Shown here: piece after piece, positions 7,211 through 17,187 of the stretch | Layout: each line of letters starts with the position of its first letter | Numbering within the stretch: position 1 is the stretch's first letter | NCBI GenBank assembly: GCA_963831385.1 | Contig: CAWHPW010000014.1 | Span: 1 to 64,000 of the forward strand | Direction: 5' to 3' | DNA from: JACVRX01 sp963831385 | GTDB lineage: Bacteria > Actinomycetota > Actinomycetes > Jiangellales > Jiangellaceae | DNA length: 64,000 nt | Notes under the pieces: model-generated | The model's database searches: none | The model's input: the letters and a program-made list of their open reading frames with translations, nothing else | Told to the model about the DNA's origin: nothing | Program-made: the position numbers and the translations under genes

Positions 7211-8860
7211 GTGAGCTCGTCCGAGATCGACAACGGGTGGGCGGCCCTCCGAGACGGCAACGTCTCAACCGCCCGTCGGGCATTCGAGCGGGCTCTTGGC
7301 GAGGTTCAATCAGGTGAAGTGCTCGAGGGTATGGGCCAGGCGCTGTACCTGGAACACGACTACGTCGCTGCCATCGATCACTACCAGCGTGCTTTCTCCG
7401 CGTATCGCGGGGAGCTCCAGACCATGGCGGCCGGCCGGGCTGCGCGAATGGTGGCTTGGATCACCGGAAACGTCCTGGGTGACTGGGCAGTGCAAAGCGG
7501 CTGGTTCGCCCGAGCTCGCACTATCCTCGAGGCGGCAGGCCAAGAGCGAGCCGAGCACGGCTGGGTGTTGATCATCAAGTCGTATTCCGAACCGGACGCC
7601 TTGGTGCGCGAGTCCTTGCTCCGAGATGCCATGGCGATCGGCCGCAAGTTCGCCGACCCTGACATCGAGTTCGAGGCGCTTTCTTACCTTGGCGGTCTGT
7701 TCATCCTGACCGATCGAGTCGAGGAAGGTCTCGTCTACTTCGATGAGGCACTAGCTGCGGCGTGTGCGGGCGAAACGACGGACGTCGCGACCGTGGATTC
7801 GATGTTCTGCGGATTCTTCTGGGCGTGCGAGTTGGTCAACGATGTGTCGCGAGCGGATCAATGGATGCGCGCGGCTGCAGACCTGATGAAGCGGCGGAAC
7901 GTCGTCGCTGCTTTTTGCCAGGCCCACTACGGCGGCATCCTGACGGCAGCCGGCCGCTGGACCGAGGCGGAGACCCAGCTCATCGAGGCTGCAAGCCACT
8001 TTGATCACGGCATGTCCACGCGGCGGGCGGCGGCGATCATCCGCCTCGCCGACCTGCGGCTCCGTCAAGGCCGCCTGGAAGAGGCGAGTCAGCTGCTAAA
8101 GGGGCTGGAGCAACACCCCGACGCCGTCCGGACCAGCGCAGCCCTGCACTTCGCCCGTGGTGACACCGCCCTGGCACGCGACCTGCTCGAGCGGGCAACC
8201 CAAGGCCCCGACAACGACGTCCCCACGATCGGTGAAACGACCATGGTGGGCCCGCTGCTCTCGCTCCTCGTCGATGTTTACATTGAGGAGGCAAGCCTCG
8301 AGGAGGCGGAGCGGACCGCGCAACGCCTGACCCGTGTCGCCGAGGCGCAGCGGGCGCCGTATCTCAACGCCGCCGCAGCACTCGCGAAGGGCCGGGTCTG
8401 CCTCGCGCGCGGCCAGGGGGACGCCCGCGCCTTCCTACACGACGCGCTCAAGGGGTTTGGGCGCGCGCAGCTGCCGATGGAGCTGGCGCGGACCCAGTTG
8501 GAGATGGCCTACGCACTGGCTGAGCAATCACCGGAGGTCGCGATCGCCCAAGCGAAATCGGCCCTCGAGTACTTCGAGCGGCTGGAGGCGGCGCGGCAGA
8601 TCGATGCGGCCGCGGCACTGCTCCGGTCTCTCGGGGCGCCGATCCGTACCGGCCCGAAGGGATATGGCGCTTTGACACGGCGAGAGGCCGAGGTACTCGA
8701 TCTTGTCGGTGTCGGGTTGTCCAACGCGGAGATCGCCGATCGGCTGTACATCTCTCGCAAGACGGTCGAACACCATGTGGGCAACGTCTTGTCCAAGCTC
8801 GGCTTGCGGAACCGGGCCGAGGCGGCCGGCTACGCAATCAGGAAAGAAACCAGCTCATAG
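7211..8860 (+). CDS. LuxR-family transcriptional regulator with TPR-like repeats
   Basis: 549 residues. Residues 1-470 form helical repeats (GWAALRDGNVSTARRAFERA, AIDHYQRAFSAYRGE, and more) typical of TPR-type sensor regions. The last 60 residues are a LuxR/NarL helix-turn-helix: LTRREAEVLDLVGVGLSNAE, IADRLYISRKTVEHHVGNVL and SKLGLRNRAEA. There is no ATPase domain, unlike the MalT group. The start is GTG 7211, where family homology begins; ATG 7169 in the same frame is an alternative. It lies 140 nt from the divergent flavoprotein and 52 nt before an FAD enzyme, so it is a candidate local regulator of both. Confidence 0.8.
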   Translation: MSSSEIDNGWAALRDGNVSTARRAFERALGEVQSGEVLEGMGQALYLEHDYVAAIDHYQRAFSAYRGELQTMAAGRAARMVAWITGNVLGDWAVQSGWFARARTILEAAGQERAEHGWVLIIKSYSEPDALVRESLLRDAMAIGRKFADPDIEFEALSYLGGLFILTDRVEEGLVYFDEALAAACAGETTDVATVDSMFCGFFWACELVNDVSRADQWMRAAADLMKRRNVVAAFCQAHYGGILTAAGRWTEAETQLIEAASHFDHGMSTRRAAAIIRLADLRLRQGRLEEASQLLKGLEQHPDAVRTSAALHFARGDTALARDLLERATQGPDNDVPTIGETTMVGPLLSLLVDVYIEEASLEEAERTAQRLTRVAEAQRAPYLNAAAALAKGRVCLARGQGDARAFLHDALKGFGRAQLPMELARTQLEMAYALAEQSPEVAIAQAKSALEYFERLEAARQIDAAAALLRSLGAPIRTGPKGYGALTRREAEVLDLVGVGLSNAEIADRLYISRKTVEHHVGNVLSKLGLRNRAEAAGYAIRKETSS

Positions 8861-8912
8861 ATGGGGCGATTCCCCGATACTTCCCCGCCGGTCGGCCCTG
8901 ATGCTGACGTGC

Positions 8913-10136
8913 ATGACCAAGAATCAATATGACGCGATTGTCGTGGGCGGGCGTTGTGCCGGATCGCCGACCGCCATACTCCTGGCTCGAAAGGGCTACC
9001 GGGTCCTCGTCGTGGACCGAGCGACCTTTCCGAGTGACACGGTCTCGACCCACCTGGTTCATCCGCCGGGGATCGCCGCATTGAAGAAATGGGGCCTCCT
9101 CGACCTGCTGCTCGCGACCGGATGTCCGCCTATCGACACCTACCTGTTTGACTTCGGCCCGTTCACGATTTCCGGTTCGCCGGGAACCGACGACGCCCCC
9201 GTCGCGTACGGGCCCCGACGAACGGTGCTGGACAAGCTCCTGGTCGATGCAGCCGCCGAGGCTGGAGCCGAGGTTCGGGAAATGTTCACCGTCGAGGACG
9301 TGGTCGTGGACGACGGCCGGGTCACCGGCATTCGCGGGCACGGCAAGCGTGGCGCCACGGTGGTCGAGCACGCGAAGGTCGTCATTGGCGCAGACGGCCG
9401 GCACTCACTCCTGGCGCACGCCGTCAAGCCCGAGCAGTACAACGAGAAGCCGCAGTTGCTTGCCGGCTACTACACGTACTGGAGCGGCGTTCCAATGAAC
9501 GGCCGCTTCGAGAACTACATCCGCCCGGACCGCGGCTTCGCGGCATGGCCCACAAACGACGACCTGACGCTCGTCATCGCCGGGTGGCCAATCGCGGAGT
9601 TCGAGGCCAACAAGAAGGACATCGAAGGCAACTACTTCAAGACGCTGGACCTCGCCCCGGCATTCGCCGAGCGCATTCGCGCCGGCCGACAAGAGGCGCG
9701 CTTTGTTGGAACAGCGGTGGCGAACTACTTCCGCAAGCCCTACGGACCCGGCTGGGCGCTGGTCGGAGACGCGGGCTACAACAAGGACTTCATCACCGCC
9801 CACGGGATTCACGACGCGTTCCGGGACGCCGAGCTGTGCGCCACGGCGCTGGACGAGGCGTTCTCCGGCGCTCGTTCATTCGACGACGCGATGGCCGACT
9901 ACCAGAACACTCGCGACCAGCAGGTCCTGCCGATGTACGAGTTCACGACCGAACTCGCGACGCTCGAACCGCCGCCGCCGGAGATGCAACAGTTATTGGG
10001 CGCTATCGCCGGCGACCAGGGTGCGATGGACGGCTTCGCCCGTGTCATCGCAGGGGTGACGTCACCGGCCGAGTTCTTCGCCCCCGAGAATGTCGCATCG
10101 ATCATGTCGAAGGCAGTGGTGGATTCGTACAGTTGA
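8913..10136 (+). CDS. FAD-dependent oxidoreductase (PHBH/geranylgeranyl-reductase-like)
   Basis: 407 residues. It opens with the FAD-binding Rossmann motif (DAIVVGGRCAGSPTAILLAR), has the conserved TVSTHLVHPPGIAALKKWGL segment, the second nucleotide-site VIGADGRHS, and the late GWALVGDAGYNKDFITAHGI that closes the FAD site. This is the p-hydroxybenzoate-hydroxylase fold, used for hydroxylation of aromatic substrates or reduction of isoprenoid chains; the substrate is not predictable. ATG 8913 is preferred, ATG 8901 in frame is the alternative. It follows the LuxR-type regulator on the same strand and converges with the RND genes. Confidence 0.8.
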   Translation: MTKNQYDAIVVGGRCAGSPTAILLARKGYRVLVVDRATFPSDTVSTHLVHPPGIAALKKWGLLDLLLATGCPPIDTYLFDFGPFTISGSPGTDDAPVAYGPRRTVLDKLLVDAAAEAGAEVREMFTVEDVVVDDGRVTGIRGHGKRGATVVEHAKVVIGADGRHSLLAHAVKPEQYNEKPQLLAGYYTYWSGVPMNGRFENYIRPDRGFAAWPTNDDLTLVIAGWPIAEFEANKKDIEGNYFKTLDLAPAFAERIRAGRQEARFVGTAVANYFRKPYGPGWALVGDAGYNKDFITAHGIHDAFRDAELCATALDEAFSGARSFDDAMADYQNTRDQQVLPMYEFTTELATLEPPPPEMQQLLGAIAGDQGAMDGFARVIAGVTSPAEFFAPENVASIMSKAVVDSYS

Positions 10137-10195
10137 GCCGTGGCCGAGATCGTCTCCCACGATGGGAAGTGGTCGTATTACGGCTGCCGCACCGA

Positions 10196-13100
10196 TCAGC
10201 TCGCGATCGGACCAGCAGCATCGAGCCGCGATCGTGATGCAGGTTTGGCGAATCGTAGGTACAGCGACGGTACGACGAACAGGTTGAGCAGCGTGGCAGT
10301 GATCAGGCCGCCGAAGATCACGACCGCCATCGGATGCTCGATTTCCTGACCCGGGATGGAGCCGGCCACCAGCAGCGGGATGAGCGCAAACCCCGTGGTC
10401 AGGACCGTCATCATGATTGGCACGAGCCGCTCCGTGGCGGCCCGCAATACCAGCTGCGGCCCGAACGGTTCGCCTTCGGACTGTTCCAGATGCTGGCAGT
10501 GGCTGATCAGCATGATGCCGTTGCGCGCCACGATGCCGAACACGGTGAGGAACCCCACGAGTGAGCCGAGGGATATCACCCTCCCGACGAAGAATGCGGC
10601 GAGTAGTCCTCCGACCAGTGCGATCGGTAACGTCACGAGCGCGAGTGTCGCCAGTCGCCAACTCCTGAAGGCAGCCTGCAGGAGCAGGAAGATCACGGCC
10701 CCCGCGACGATGGCGAGCAGCAGCAGGCGCTGCTGGGCGGCTTGCCGTTCCGTGTACTCACCGAGCATTTCCGCGCGGAACTCGAGCGGCCACTGGACGT
10801 CATCCTCGAGGATGCGGTCGATGTCTCGCACCACCGAGCCGAGGTCTCGTGATCCGTCCAGGCTCGCGCCCACGTCGATGTTCCGGAGCAAATCCTCGTG
10901 GTGGACCACGTTCGGAACGGGCTCGACGCTGACGTCGGCGACATCGACGAGCCGAACCTGGCCTCCTCCGGGCGTGTCGATCATCAGGTTCTTCAGATCG
11001 GTCACGCTCTGGCGGCTCTCGGGTGGGCTCCACAGCTGAACGTCGTACGCCCTGCCGCCCACGAAGATGTCACCGGCCTCTTCACCGGCCATCAGCCACG
11101 CTGCCGCTCGACGGACGTCGCCTGGTTTCAGGCCGTGTCGCTGCGCCGCCGCTAGGTCGACTTCGACCTTGAGCTGCGGGATGTTGTCCTGGAAGTCGAC
11201 GTAGTGCTCGCCGACGCCGGGAACGTCACCCAGCAGCCGGTCGACCTCCTCTGCTTTCTCCCGAAGCTGATCGAGATCCTGGCCGAAGATGCGAATCGTG
11301 ATGGGATCGCTGGTTCCGGTCAGGACCTCCCTGATGCGCTCCCGCAGGTAGGTCAACACGTCGCGATAAATCCCCGGATAGCCGTCGACCACACCCCGGA
11401 TGCTGTCGACGGTGTCGTCGTAGTCGACCGATCGATCGACACTGATCCAGTTCTCCCCGAAGTAGACCCCGTACGGCTCGTCGCCGAGAAGTGCGTTGCC
11501 GATGTGCGACCCGGCGTTGCGGACACCGGGGATCGTCAGCAACTCGGCGTTGACCAACTTGGTGGTCCGGACCTCCTCCTGCAGCGAGGTGTCCGGCTTG
11601 GTCAGCCAGTGCATCAGGAAGTCGCGTTCCTTGAAGTTCGGAAGCAGCGACTGCCCGAGTACAGGCAGCACGGCGAGACCCGCCACCGTGGTCACGGCGA
11701 CGAGGGCGTAGGCGCGACGTGGCCGGGGCATGATTCGCACCAGCAGCCGTTCGTATCCACGCTTCATGGGTGCAACCAGCGGCGACTCCCGGTGCTCGAG
11801 AGACTTGGCGCTTCTGAACAAGATCAGGCTCAGCGCCGGGGTGACCGTGAGGGCGACCACCATCGACGCCAGGAGCGCGAGTGCGTAGGCGAGCACGAGC
11901 GGCCGGAAGAACGACCCGGACAGGCCCGCGAGAGCGAAGATCGGCAAGATCGCGACGATCTCGATGACCGTCGCATAGACGATCGCGCCGCGCACCTCCA
12001 GGGATGCGTCGAGGATCACTCTGGCCGTGGATCTGTGACCACCTTCTCGCCGATGCTGCCGCAGGCGACGCACGACGTTCTCGATGTCGATGATGGCGTC
12101 ATCCACGATGTCGCCCAACGCGATCACGAACCCGGCGAGAACCATCGTGTTGACCGTGACGCCACGCAGGTTCAGCACGAGCAAGGCGGCGAGCAGCGAC
12201 ACCGGAATGGCGACGACGCTGATCAAGGCGGTTCGCCACGAGTACAGGAATGCGCCGAGCATCAGGATCATCAGCAACGCGCCGAGGACGAGTGTCCTGC
12301 TCAGGTTGCCGATCGCATCCTCGATGAACGTTGCCGGTCGGAAGATCGCGGAGTCAACGGCAATCCCGGTGAGCGCCGGTTGGAGTTCGTCGAGGGCTGC
12401 CTCGATTCCTTTGGTCACGTCCAACGTGTTCGCCCACGGCAGCTTCTCGACGATGAGCATGAGCCCGTCGCCCTCGTTGATCACTGCACTGCCGATGAGC
12501 GGTTGGTGGTCCCTGACCAGGTCGGCGACGTCGCTGAGCCGAACCGTTCGGCCGTCGGTGGTGGCGACCGGGAGGTTGGCCAGATCCTCGTGGGTCACGA
12601 TGGGCTGCACGTGGCGGATCCCGATCCGCTGGCTTTGATCCTCGATCCACCCTCCGCGGCCGATGAAGTGCCCGGGTGAGTACCGAACAAGACCGGCGTC
12701 GAGGGCGTCAGCAGTCGCGTTCATGACCTGCTCGAGGGCGACCTGCTGCTCGCTGAGCCGGCGCGGATCGGCCTGCACTTGCAGCATCTCCAGCCGCTCT
12801 CCCCAGATCGGCACGTTGGCGACTCCAGGGACGCGCAGTAGGCGCGCCCTGATCTTCCAGTACGCCGTCATCGACAGATCCATCAGGTCCAGCTGCGGAT
12901 CGGCCGAGGAGAGCCCGATCTTCATGACTCGACTGGTGGCAGACAGCGGCTGGAGCATCACCGGCGGCGCTGCCCACGTGGGCAGCGTGGGCGTGACCGT
13001 GGCGATCCGCTCCGCGACCAACTGGCGCGCCTCGAGCAGGTCGGTTCCCTGCTCGAAGAGCAGCACGATCTGCGACAACTGCTCGACCGATCGGGACCGG

Positions 13101-13342
13101 ATCGTCGAGACTCCGGGAATCGCGTTGAACGACTGCTCCAGCGGGACGGTGATCAGCTCTTCGACCTCGGTCGGCGCCAGCCCGACGGCGACGGTGTGGA
13201 TCTCGACCTTGGGCGGCGCGAACTCGGGAAAGACGTCGACCGCGGTGTCTCCGAGCTGCTGCACGCCGAAGAACATCAAGAACGCGGTCAGCGCGACCAC
13301 GATGAATCGGAACTTCAGACTGAGTCCGACTATCCAGCGCAT
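10196..13342 (-). CDS. Efflux RND transporter permease (CusA/HME-like)
   Basis: 1048 residues from ATG 13342; the frame is open further upstream but homology starts at MRWIVGLSLKFRF. Layout is that of RND pumps: membrane helix 1, a large external loop, helices 2-6, a second external loop and helices 8-12. Helix 4 keeps the proton-relay pair (VIALGDIVDDAIIDIENVV). VDVFPEFAPPKVEIHTVAVG is the heavy-metal/CzcA-CusA type N-terminal signature. RND pumps are proton-driven exporters; metal as substrate is only a family-level guess. It lies 11 nt downstream of a second RND gene on the same strand. No membrane-fusion or outer-membrane gene is nearby, as expected for a Gram-positive. Confidence 0.85.
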   Translation of the reverse strand: MRWIVGLSLKFRFIVVALTAFLMFFGVQQLGDTAVDVFPEFAPPKVEIHTVAVGLAPTEVEELITVPLEQSFNAIPGVSTIRSRSVEQLSQIVLLFEQGTDLLEARQLVAERIATVTPTLPTWAAPPVMLQPLSATSRVMKIGLSSADPQLDLMDLSMTAYWKIRARLLRVPGVANVPIWGERLEMLQVQADPRRLSEQQVALEQVMNATADALDAGLVRYSPGHFIGRGGWIEDQSQRIGIRHVQPIVTHEDLANLPVATTDGRTVRLSDVADLVRDHQPLIGSAVINEGDGLMLIVEKLPWANTLDVTKGIEAALDELQPALTGIAVDSAIFRPATFIEDAIGNLSRTLVLGALLMILMLGAFLYSWRTALISVVAIPVSLLAALLVLNLRGVTVNTMVLAGFVIALGDIVDDAIIDIENVVRRLRQHRREGGHRSTARVILDASLEVRGAIVYATVIEIVAILPIFALAGLSGSFFRPLVLAYALALLASMVVALTVTPALSLILFRSAKSLEHRESPLVAPMKRGYERLLVRIMPRPRRAYALVAVTTVAGLAVLPVLGQSLLPNFKERDFLMHWLTKPDTSLQEEVRTTKLVNAELLTIPGVRNAGSHIGNALLGDEPYGVYFGENWISVDRSVDYDDTVDSIRGVVDGYPGIYRDVLTYLRERIREVLTGTSDPITIRIFGQDLDQLREKAEEVDRLLGDVPGVGEHYVDFQDNIPQLKVEVDLAAAQRHGLKPGDVRRAAAWLMAGEEAGDIFVGGRAYDVQLWSPPESRQSVTDLKNLMIDTPGGGQVRLVDVADVSVEPVPNVVHHEDLLRNIDVGASLDGSRDLGSVVRDIDRILEDDVQWPLEFRAEMLGEYTERQAAQQRLLLLAIVAGAVIFLLLQAAFRSWRLATLALVTLPIALVGGLLAAFFVGRVISLGSLVGFLTVFGIVARNGIMLISHCQHLEQSEGEPFGPQLVLRAATERLVPIMMTVLTTGFALIPLLVAGSIPGQEIEHPMAVVIFGGLITATLLNLFVVPSLYLRFAKPASRSRLDAAGPIAS

Positions 13343-13353
13343 GGCCCCCGCCC

Positions 13354-16300
13354 TCAGTGGGCGACCGCGTCCTCGAGGCCGTACAGCTCCGGTACGCCCA
13401 CGATCACGACCTCGGTGCCCGCCTGCGGGCCGGTCGACAGGTGCGCGATGCCGGCTTCCTCGCGCTCGAGGCCGATTTCGTGGCGTATGAACACAAGAGG
13501 CTCCGGGTTCGTGTAGACCCACCATGTGCCGTTCGGATCGACGAACACCGCCGACGATGGGACGGCCAATCCGGTCGCGTTCTGCTCGACCGGGGTCGTG
13601 TCTATCTCGAGCCGCCGCGCTGCCTGCTCCTCCAAGGTGATGCGTACCTGATCACTGCCGTCGATCGGCTCCACCACGGCCGGCTCGTGCTCGATGGCGT
13701 AGGTGTCAACCACTGCGCCGCCGCACGAGCAGACCAGCAGCCCCGTCAGGATCGGCAGCCCGGCGAGCGCCGGCCGAACTCGCTGCAGGACACCGACGCT
13801 GGTCTCGGCCGGCCTCGATTCCTGCTCCGGCGCCGGGGTGAACAGCTCGTCGGCCCAGTCGTCCCGGTCGGGGGAGAAGCCGTACCGCAGGTAGAGCGCC
13901 GGAACGACGAACAGGTTGAGGACGACCGTGGTGACCAGACCGCCGAGGACGACGACAGCCATCGGCTGGACGATCTCCAGACCGGCAACACTGCCGGCGA
14001 CCGCGATCGGCGCCAGCACGAGCGCCGCCGCCAGCGCTGCCACGACGGTCGGCGCCATGCTCTGCCTCGTACCGCGGACGACCAGCTCGGGCCCGAACGC
14101 CATACCTTCGTCATGCTCGAGCTTCTGGAATCGACGGATCAGCAGGATCACAGCCCGGGCCGCGAACCCGACGACGGCGACCAGCCCGGCGATGGATCCG
14201 AGCGTGAGCGTGCCGCCGGTCAGCAGCGCCGCCACCCCGCCACCGGCGACAGCGAGCGGGAGCGTCGAGAACGACATCGCGGCCAACCGCCAGCTCCGGA
14301 ACGCAGCCTGGAGTAGCAGGAACACGGTGATTGCTGCGATGACCGCGATCCCGATGAAGCGGGCCTGGTCAGCCTGGCGCTCATCGAATCCGCCCATGAC
14401 CTCGGCGTGATGCTCCAACGGAAACTCGACCTGCTCCAGCACGGCGTCGACGTCCTGCGCGACCGTCGCGACGTCACGCCCCCTGACGTCGACAGTGACG
14501 TCGGTATACGTGGAAACCGATTCGTGCCGGATCACCGTCGGATTCGGCACGATGCTCACCTCCGCGACATCGCCGATACGGACATGGCCGCCGCCCGGAG
14601 TGTCGACGAGCAGGTCCTCGATGTCTGCTTCGCTCCGTCGGATCTCAGGTGCGCCCCACACGACGACGTCGAACACCTTCTGCTGTTCGAACAGGTTGCC
14701 CACCGTGATCCCGCCGAGCAGGGTGGCGGCCGTGCGCCGGATGTCTCCCGGCTTGACTCCAGCTGCCTGGGCCCGCGCCAGGTCCACCTCCACCTGCACG
14801 GTGGGCTCCTCGAGCGCGCGTTCGACGTTCGCTCCGACCACGCCTTCGACGCCGGTGATCAGCGCCTGAACCTCGTCGGCTTTGGCGTCCAGCACATCCG
14901 CGTCCTCGCCGTAGATTCGCACGACGACGTCGTCGTCGGAGGTGCCCAGGAGATCGGCAACCCGCTCTTCGGAGTAGGTGAGCACGTCGGTCGTCAGCTC
15001 GGGATAGCCGTCCACCGTGTCCGTGATCGCGGTGACCACGCGGTCGTAATCGGAGGCGGCGTCCACCTTGAGCCATATCTCGGCCGAGTTGACATTCACG
15101 ATCTGATCCGACATCACGGCTCGCCCGACCTGGCCGCCGACGTTGACAACGCCGGGCAGCGATCCGAGATCCGCAACCGCCTGCTCGGTGATCTCGGTGA
15201 TCCGAGGAAGCGAAGTGCCGGGCGGGGCCTCGACGTGGACAAGAACGTCTCGCTCCTTGAGTGACGGCCGCGTGGACGCGTCCAGGAACGGCACCGCAAG
15301 CAGACCGATCGCGGCGATCGCGGCGGCGGCCAGGAACGCGGCGCGCGTCCGCACCACCAGCCTCGGAGCCATCTGGTCGTAGCCTCGGCGTAGCCGGTGC
15401 AGCCATCGAGAGCCTGGGCCTTGAAGTGGCGCGTTGGCGAGCAGCATCAGGCTCAGGGCCGGCGTGACCGTGAGGGCGACGACCATGGACGCCACGACGG
15501 CGAGCAGATACGAGAGCACGATCGGCGGCAGGAACGCGCCGCTTTCGCCCTGAAGGAAGAACAGCGGCGCCGCTGCGGACACGACGATCAGCACCGCGTA
15601 GAGAACTGCTCGGCGCGTCTCGGCCGTCGCGTCCACGATCGTGGCCGACACGGTTCGTGGTGCACCCTGCCGTCGACTGTCCACGAGGCGGCGGACAACG
15701 TTGTGCGGATCGACAACCGCGTCATGGATCAGGGCGGTCAGGCCGAGCACGAGCCCAGCGACCACCATGAGATTGAGGGTGGTCCCGCGCAGCCAGAGGA
15801 CGGCGGCGGCTGCAGCAACGGACACCGCCATCGCGATGACGCTGATCAGCAGTCTGCGCCAATCCCAGAAGATCGCGCCGATCACGAGCAGCATGAGCAG
15901 CACACCAGCGAGCAATGCCCACCCGAGATGCTCGAACGACGACTCGACGAACGATGCTGGACGGTACAGGGACGAGTCGGTTCGCATGTCGCCAAGCCCC
16001 GGCCGCATCGCATCCAGCGCGGCCTCGACACCCTCGGTGACCTCGATGGTGTTGGCGCCTGGAAACTTCTCGACGACGAGGAACAGGCACTGTTCCTCAT
16101 CCGCGCAGATGGCATCCCCGATGAGCGGTTGGGAGTCCTCTACGACTGTGGCTACCTCGCCCAACGCCCTTGATGTCGTGGCGCCGGCCCGTTCGAGCGG
16201 CACCTGAGCGAGCTCGTCGGCCGAGGTGATTGCCTGCTCATGAAAGATGTTGAGCCGTTGGTTGGCCGTATCAATGAATCCTCCAGTGCCCGGGGTCGAT

Positions 16301-16977
16301 GCCTCGAGGAACGTGAGCGGCGAGACTTCCAACGCATTTCCCGCGGTTTCGATGACCTGCGCGAGAGTCGTGCTGCTCTGCCGCAGCCGTTGCGGATCTA
16401 CCAAGACCTGCAGCTGACGGTCTCTGAACCCCCAGACTGTGACGTTGGCCACGCCGGGCACTCCCATCAACCGCGGGCTGATCACCCACCGGGCGAGAAC
16501 TGACACGTCGATTGGAGTCAGCGTCTCCGAGGACAGGGTGATCATCGTGACCCGGCGGTGAGAGGACACCGGCTGGATCATCTGCGGTGGTTTGGCCACC
16601 TCCGGCAACCCGGCGGCACCAGCGGCCTGGGTCAGGCGCTCTTGCACGACTTGGCGCGCGTCGAGCAGATCTGTCCCCGGCTCGAACGTCATGAGTACCG
16701 AGGACAGGCCGGGTAGCGAGGCCGACTCGATCTCGGTCAGGAATGGGACCCCGACCAACAAGTCCTGCTCGAGCGGAACAGTGATCAGCTGTTCCACTTC
16801 CTCGGCCGAGAGGCCAAGCGCTTCGGTCTGAACCTCCACCTGGGTAGGCATGAATTCGGGATAGATGTCGATCGGCATATCTCGCAGCTGCACGACACCA
16901 ACGCCCAGCAATGCGGCGGCAGCTGCCACAACGAGTAGACGGAATTTCAAGCTTGACTCGACGATCCAGCGCATCAT
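13354..16977 (-). CDS. RND permease with a fused C-terminal adaptor-like lipoprotein domain
   Basis: 1207 residues from ATG 16977 (AGGGGGTCAGC before it). Residues 1-1055 are an RND permease parallel to the downstream gene (DMPIDIYPEFMPTQVEVQTE). Helix 4 is degenerate: where the partner has GDIVDDAIIDIENV, this one has TALIHDAVVDPHNV, so part of the proton relay is lost. After the last membrane helix, a hydrophobic stretch LPILTGLLVCSCGG looks like a buried lipoprotein signal, followed by about 120 residues (VRITLEEQAARRLEIDTTPV, PSSAVFVDPNGTWWVYTNPE) resembling the C-terminal part of periplasmic adaptor proteins. Likely a fusion of pump and former lipoprotein gene. It is first in the operon and divergent from the two-component genes. 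Confidence 0.8.
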   Translation of the reverse strand: MMRWIVESSLKFRLLVVAAAAALLGVGVVQLRDMPIDIYPEFMPTQVEVQTEALGLSAEEVEQLITVPLEQDLLVGVPFLTEIESASLPGLSSVLMTFEPGTDLLDARQVVQERLTQAAGAAGLPEVAKPPQMIQPVSSHRRVTMITLSSETLTPIDVSVLARWVISPRLMGVPGVANVTVWGFRDRQLQVLVDPQRLRQSSTTLAQVIETAGNALEVSPLTFLEASTPGTGGFIDTANQRLNIFHEQAITSADELAQVPLERAGATTSRALGEVATVVEDSQPLIGDAICADEEQCLFLVVEKFPGANTIEVTEGVEAALDAMRPGLGDMRTDSSLYRPASFVESSFEHLGWALLAGVLLMLLVIGAIFWDWRRLLISVIAMAVSVAAAAAVLWLRGTTLNLMVVAGLVLGLTALIHDAVVDPHNVVRRLVDSRRQGAPRTVSATIVDATAETRRAVLYAVLIVVSAAAPLFFLQGESGAFLPPIVLSYLLAVVASMVVALTVTPALSLMLLANAPLQGPGSRWLHRLRRGYDQMAPRLVVRTRAAFLAAAAIAAIGLLAVPFLDASTRPSLKERDVLVHVEAPPGTSLPRITEITEQAVADLGSLPGVVNVGGQVGRAVMSDQIVNVNSAEIWLKVDAASDYDRVVTAITDTVDGYPELTTDVLTYSEERVADLLGTSDDDVVVRIYGEDADVLDAKADEVQALITGVEGVVGANVERALEEPTVQVEVDLARAQAAGVKPGDIRRTAATLLGGITVGNLFEQQKVFDVVVWGAPEIRRSEADIEDLLVDTPGGGHVRIGDVAEVSIVPNPTVIRHESVSTYTDVTVDVRGRDVATVAQDVDAVLEQVEFPLEHHAEVMGGFDERQADQARFIGIAVIAAITVFLLLQAAFRSWRLAAMSFSTLPLAVAGGGVAALLTGGTLTLGSIAGLVAVVGFAARAVILLIRRFQKLEHDEGMAFGPELVVRGTRQSMAPTVVAALAAALVLAPIAVAGSVAGLEIVQPMAVVVLGGLVTTVVLNLFVVPALYLRYGFSPDRDDWADELFTPAPEQESRPAETSVGVLQRVRPALAGLPILTGLLVCSCGGAVVDTYAIEHEPAVVEPIDGSDQVRITLEEQAARRLEIDTTPVEQNATGLAVPSSAVFVDPNGTWWVYTNPEPLVFIRHEIGLEREEAGIAHLSTGPQAGTEVVIVGVPELYGLEDAVAH

Positions 16978-17031
16978 GCTGACCCCCTGAATCGTCAACA
17001 ACGCCTGAATCTCAGTGTCAGCGCGCCCGGT

Positions 17032-17062
17032 TGTACGCGTCGTCCACCTGACGTCGCGTACA
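17032..17062. promoter_or_regulatory. Inverted repeat in the RND / histidine kinase intergenic region
   Basis: TGTACGCG and CGCGTACA separated by 15 nt, about 55-85 nt upstream of the RND operon start and 125 nt before the kinase. It could be an operator for the neighbouring NarL-type response regulator. The 186-nt intergenic region shows no other clear element. Confidence 0.35.
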
Positions 17063-17187
17063 GAAGTCCACCGTGACGATGAGGTCGACCATCTTCTGAA
17101 CGAGAGATGCGGCCGACTTCAGGGGGAGTCGGCGAGTCAGAGCAAATTGCCTGCTCGGGCGTTCAGTAGGACCGTACGCTTCGATTC

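Noticed and set aside
10196..17001. Long open frames on the plus strand opposite the RND genes (for example 11204-12679)
   Set aside because: They are antisense shadows caused by high GC; they lack homology, membrane helices and ribosome sites, and the reverse strand carries full-length RND proteins.
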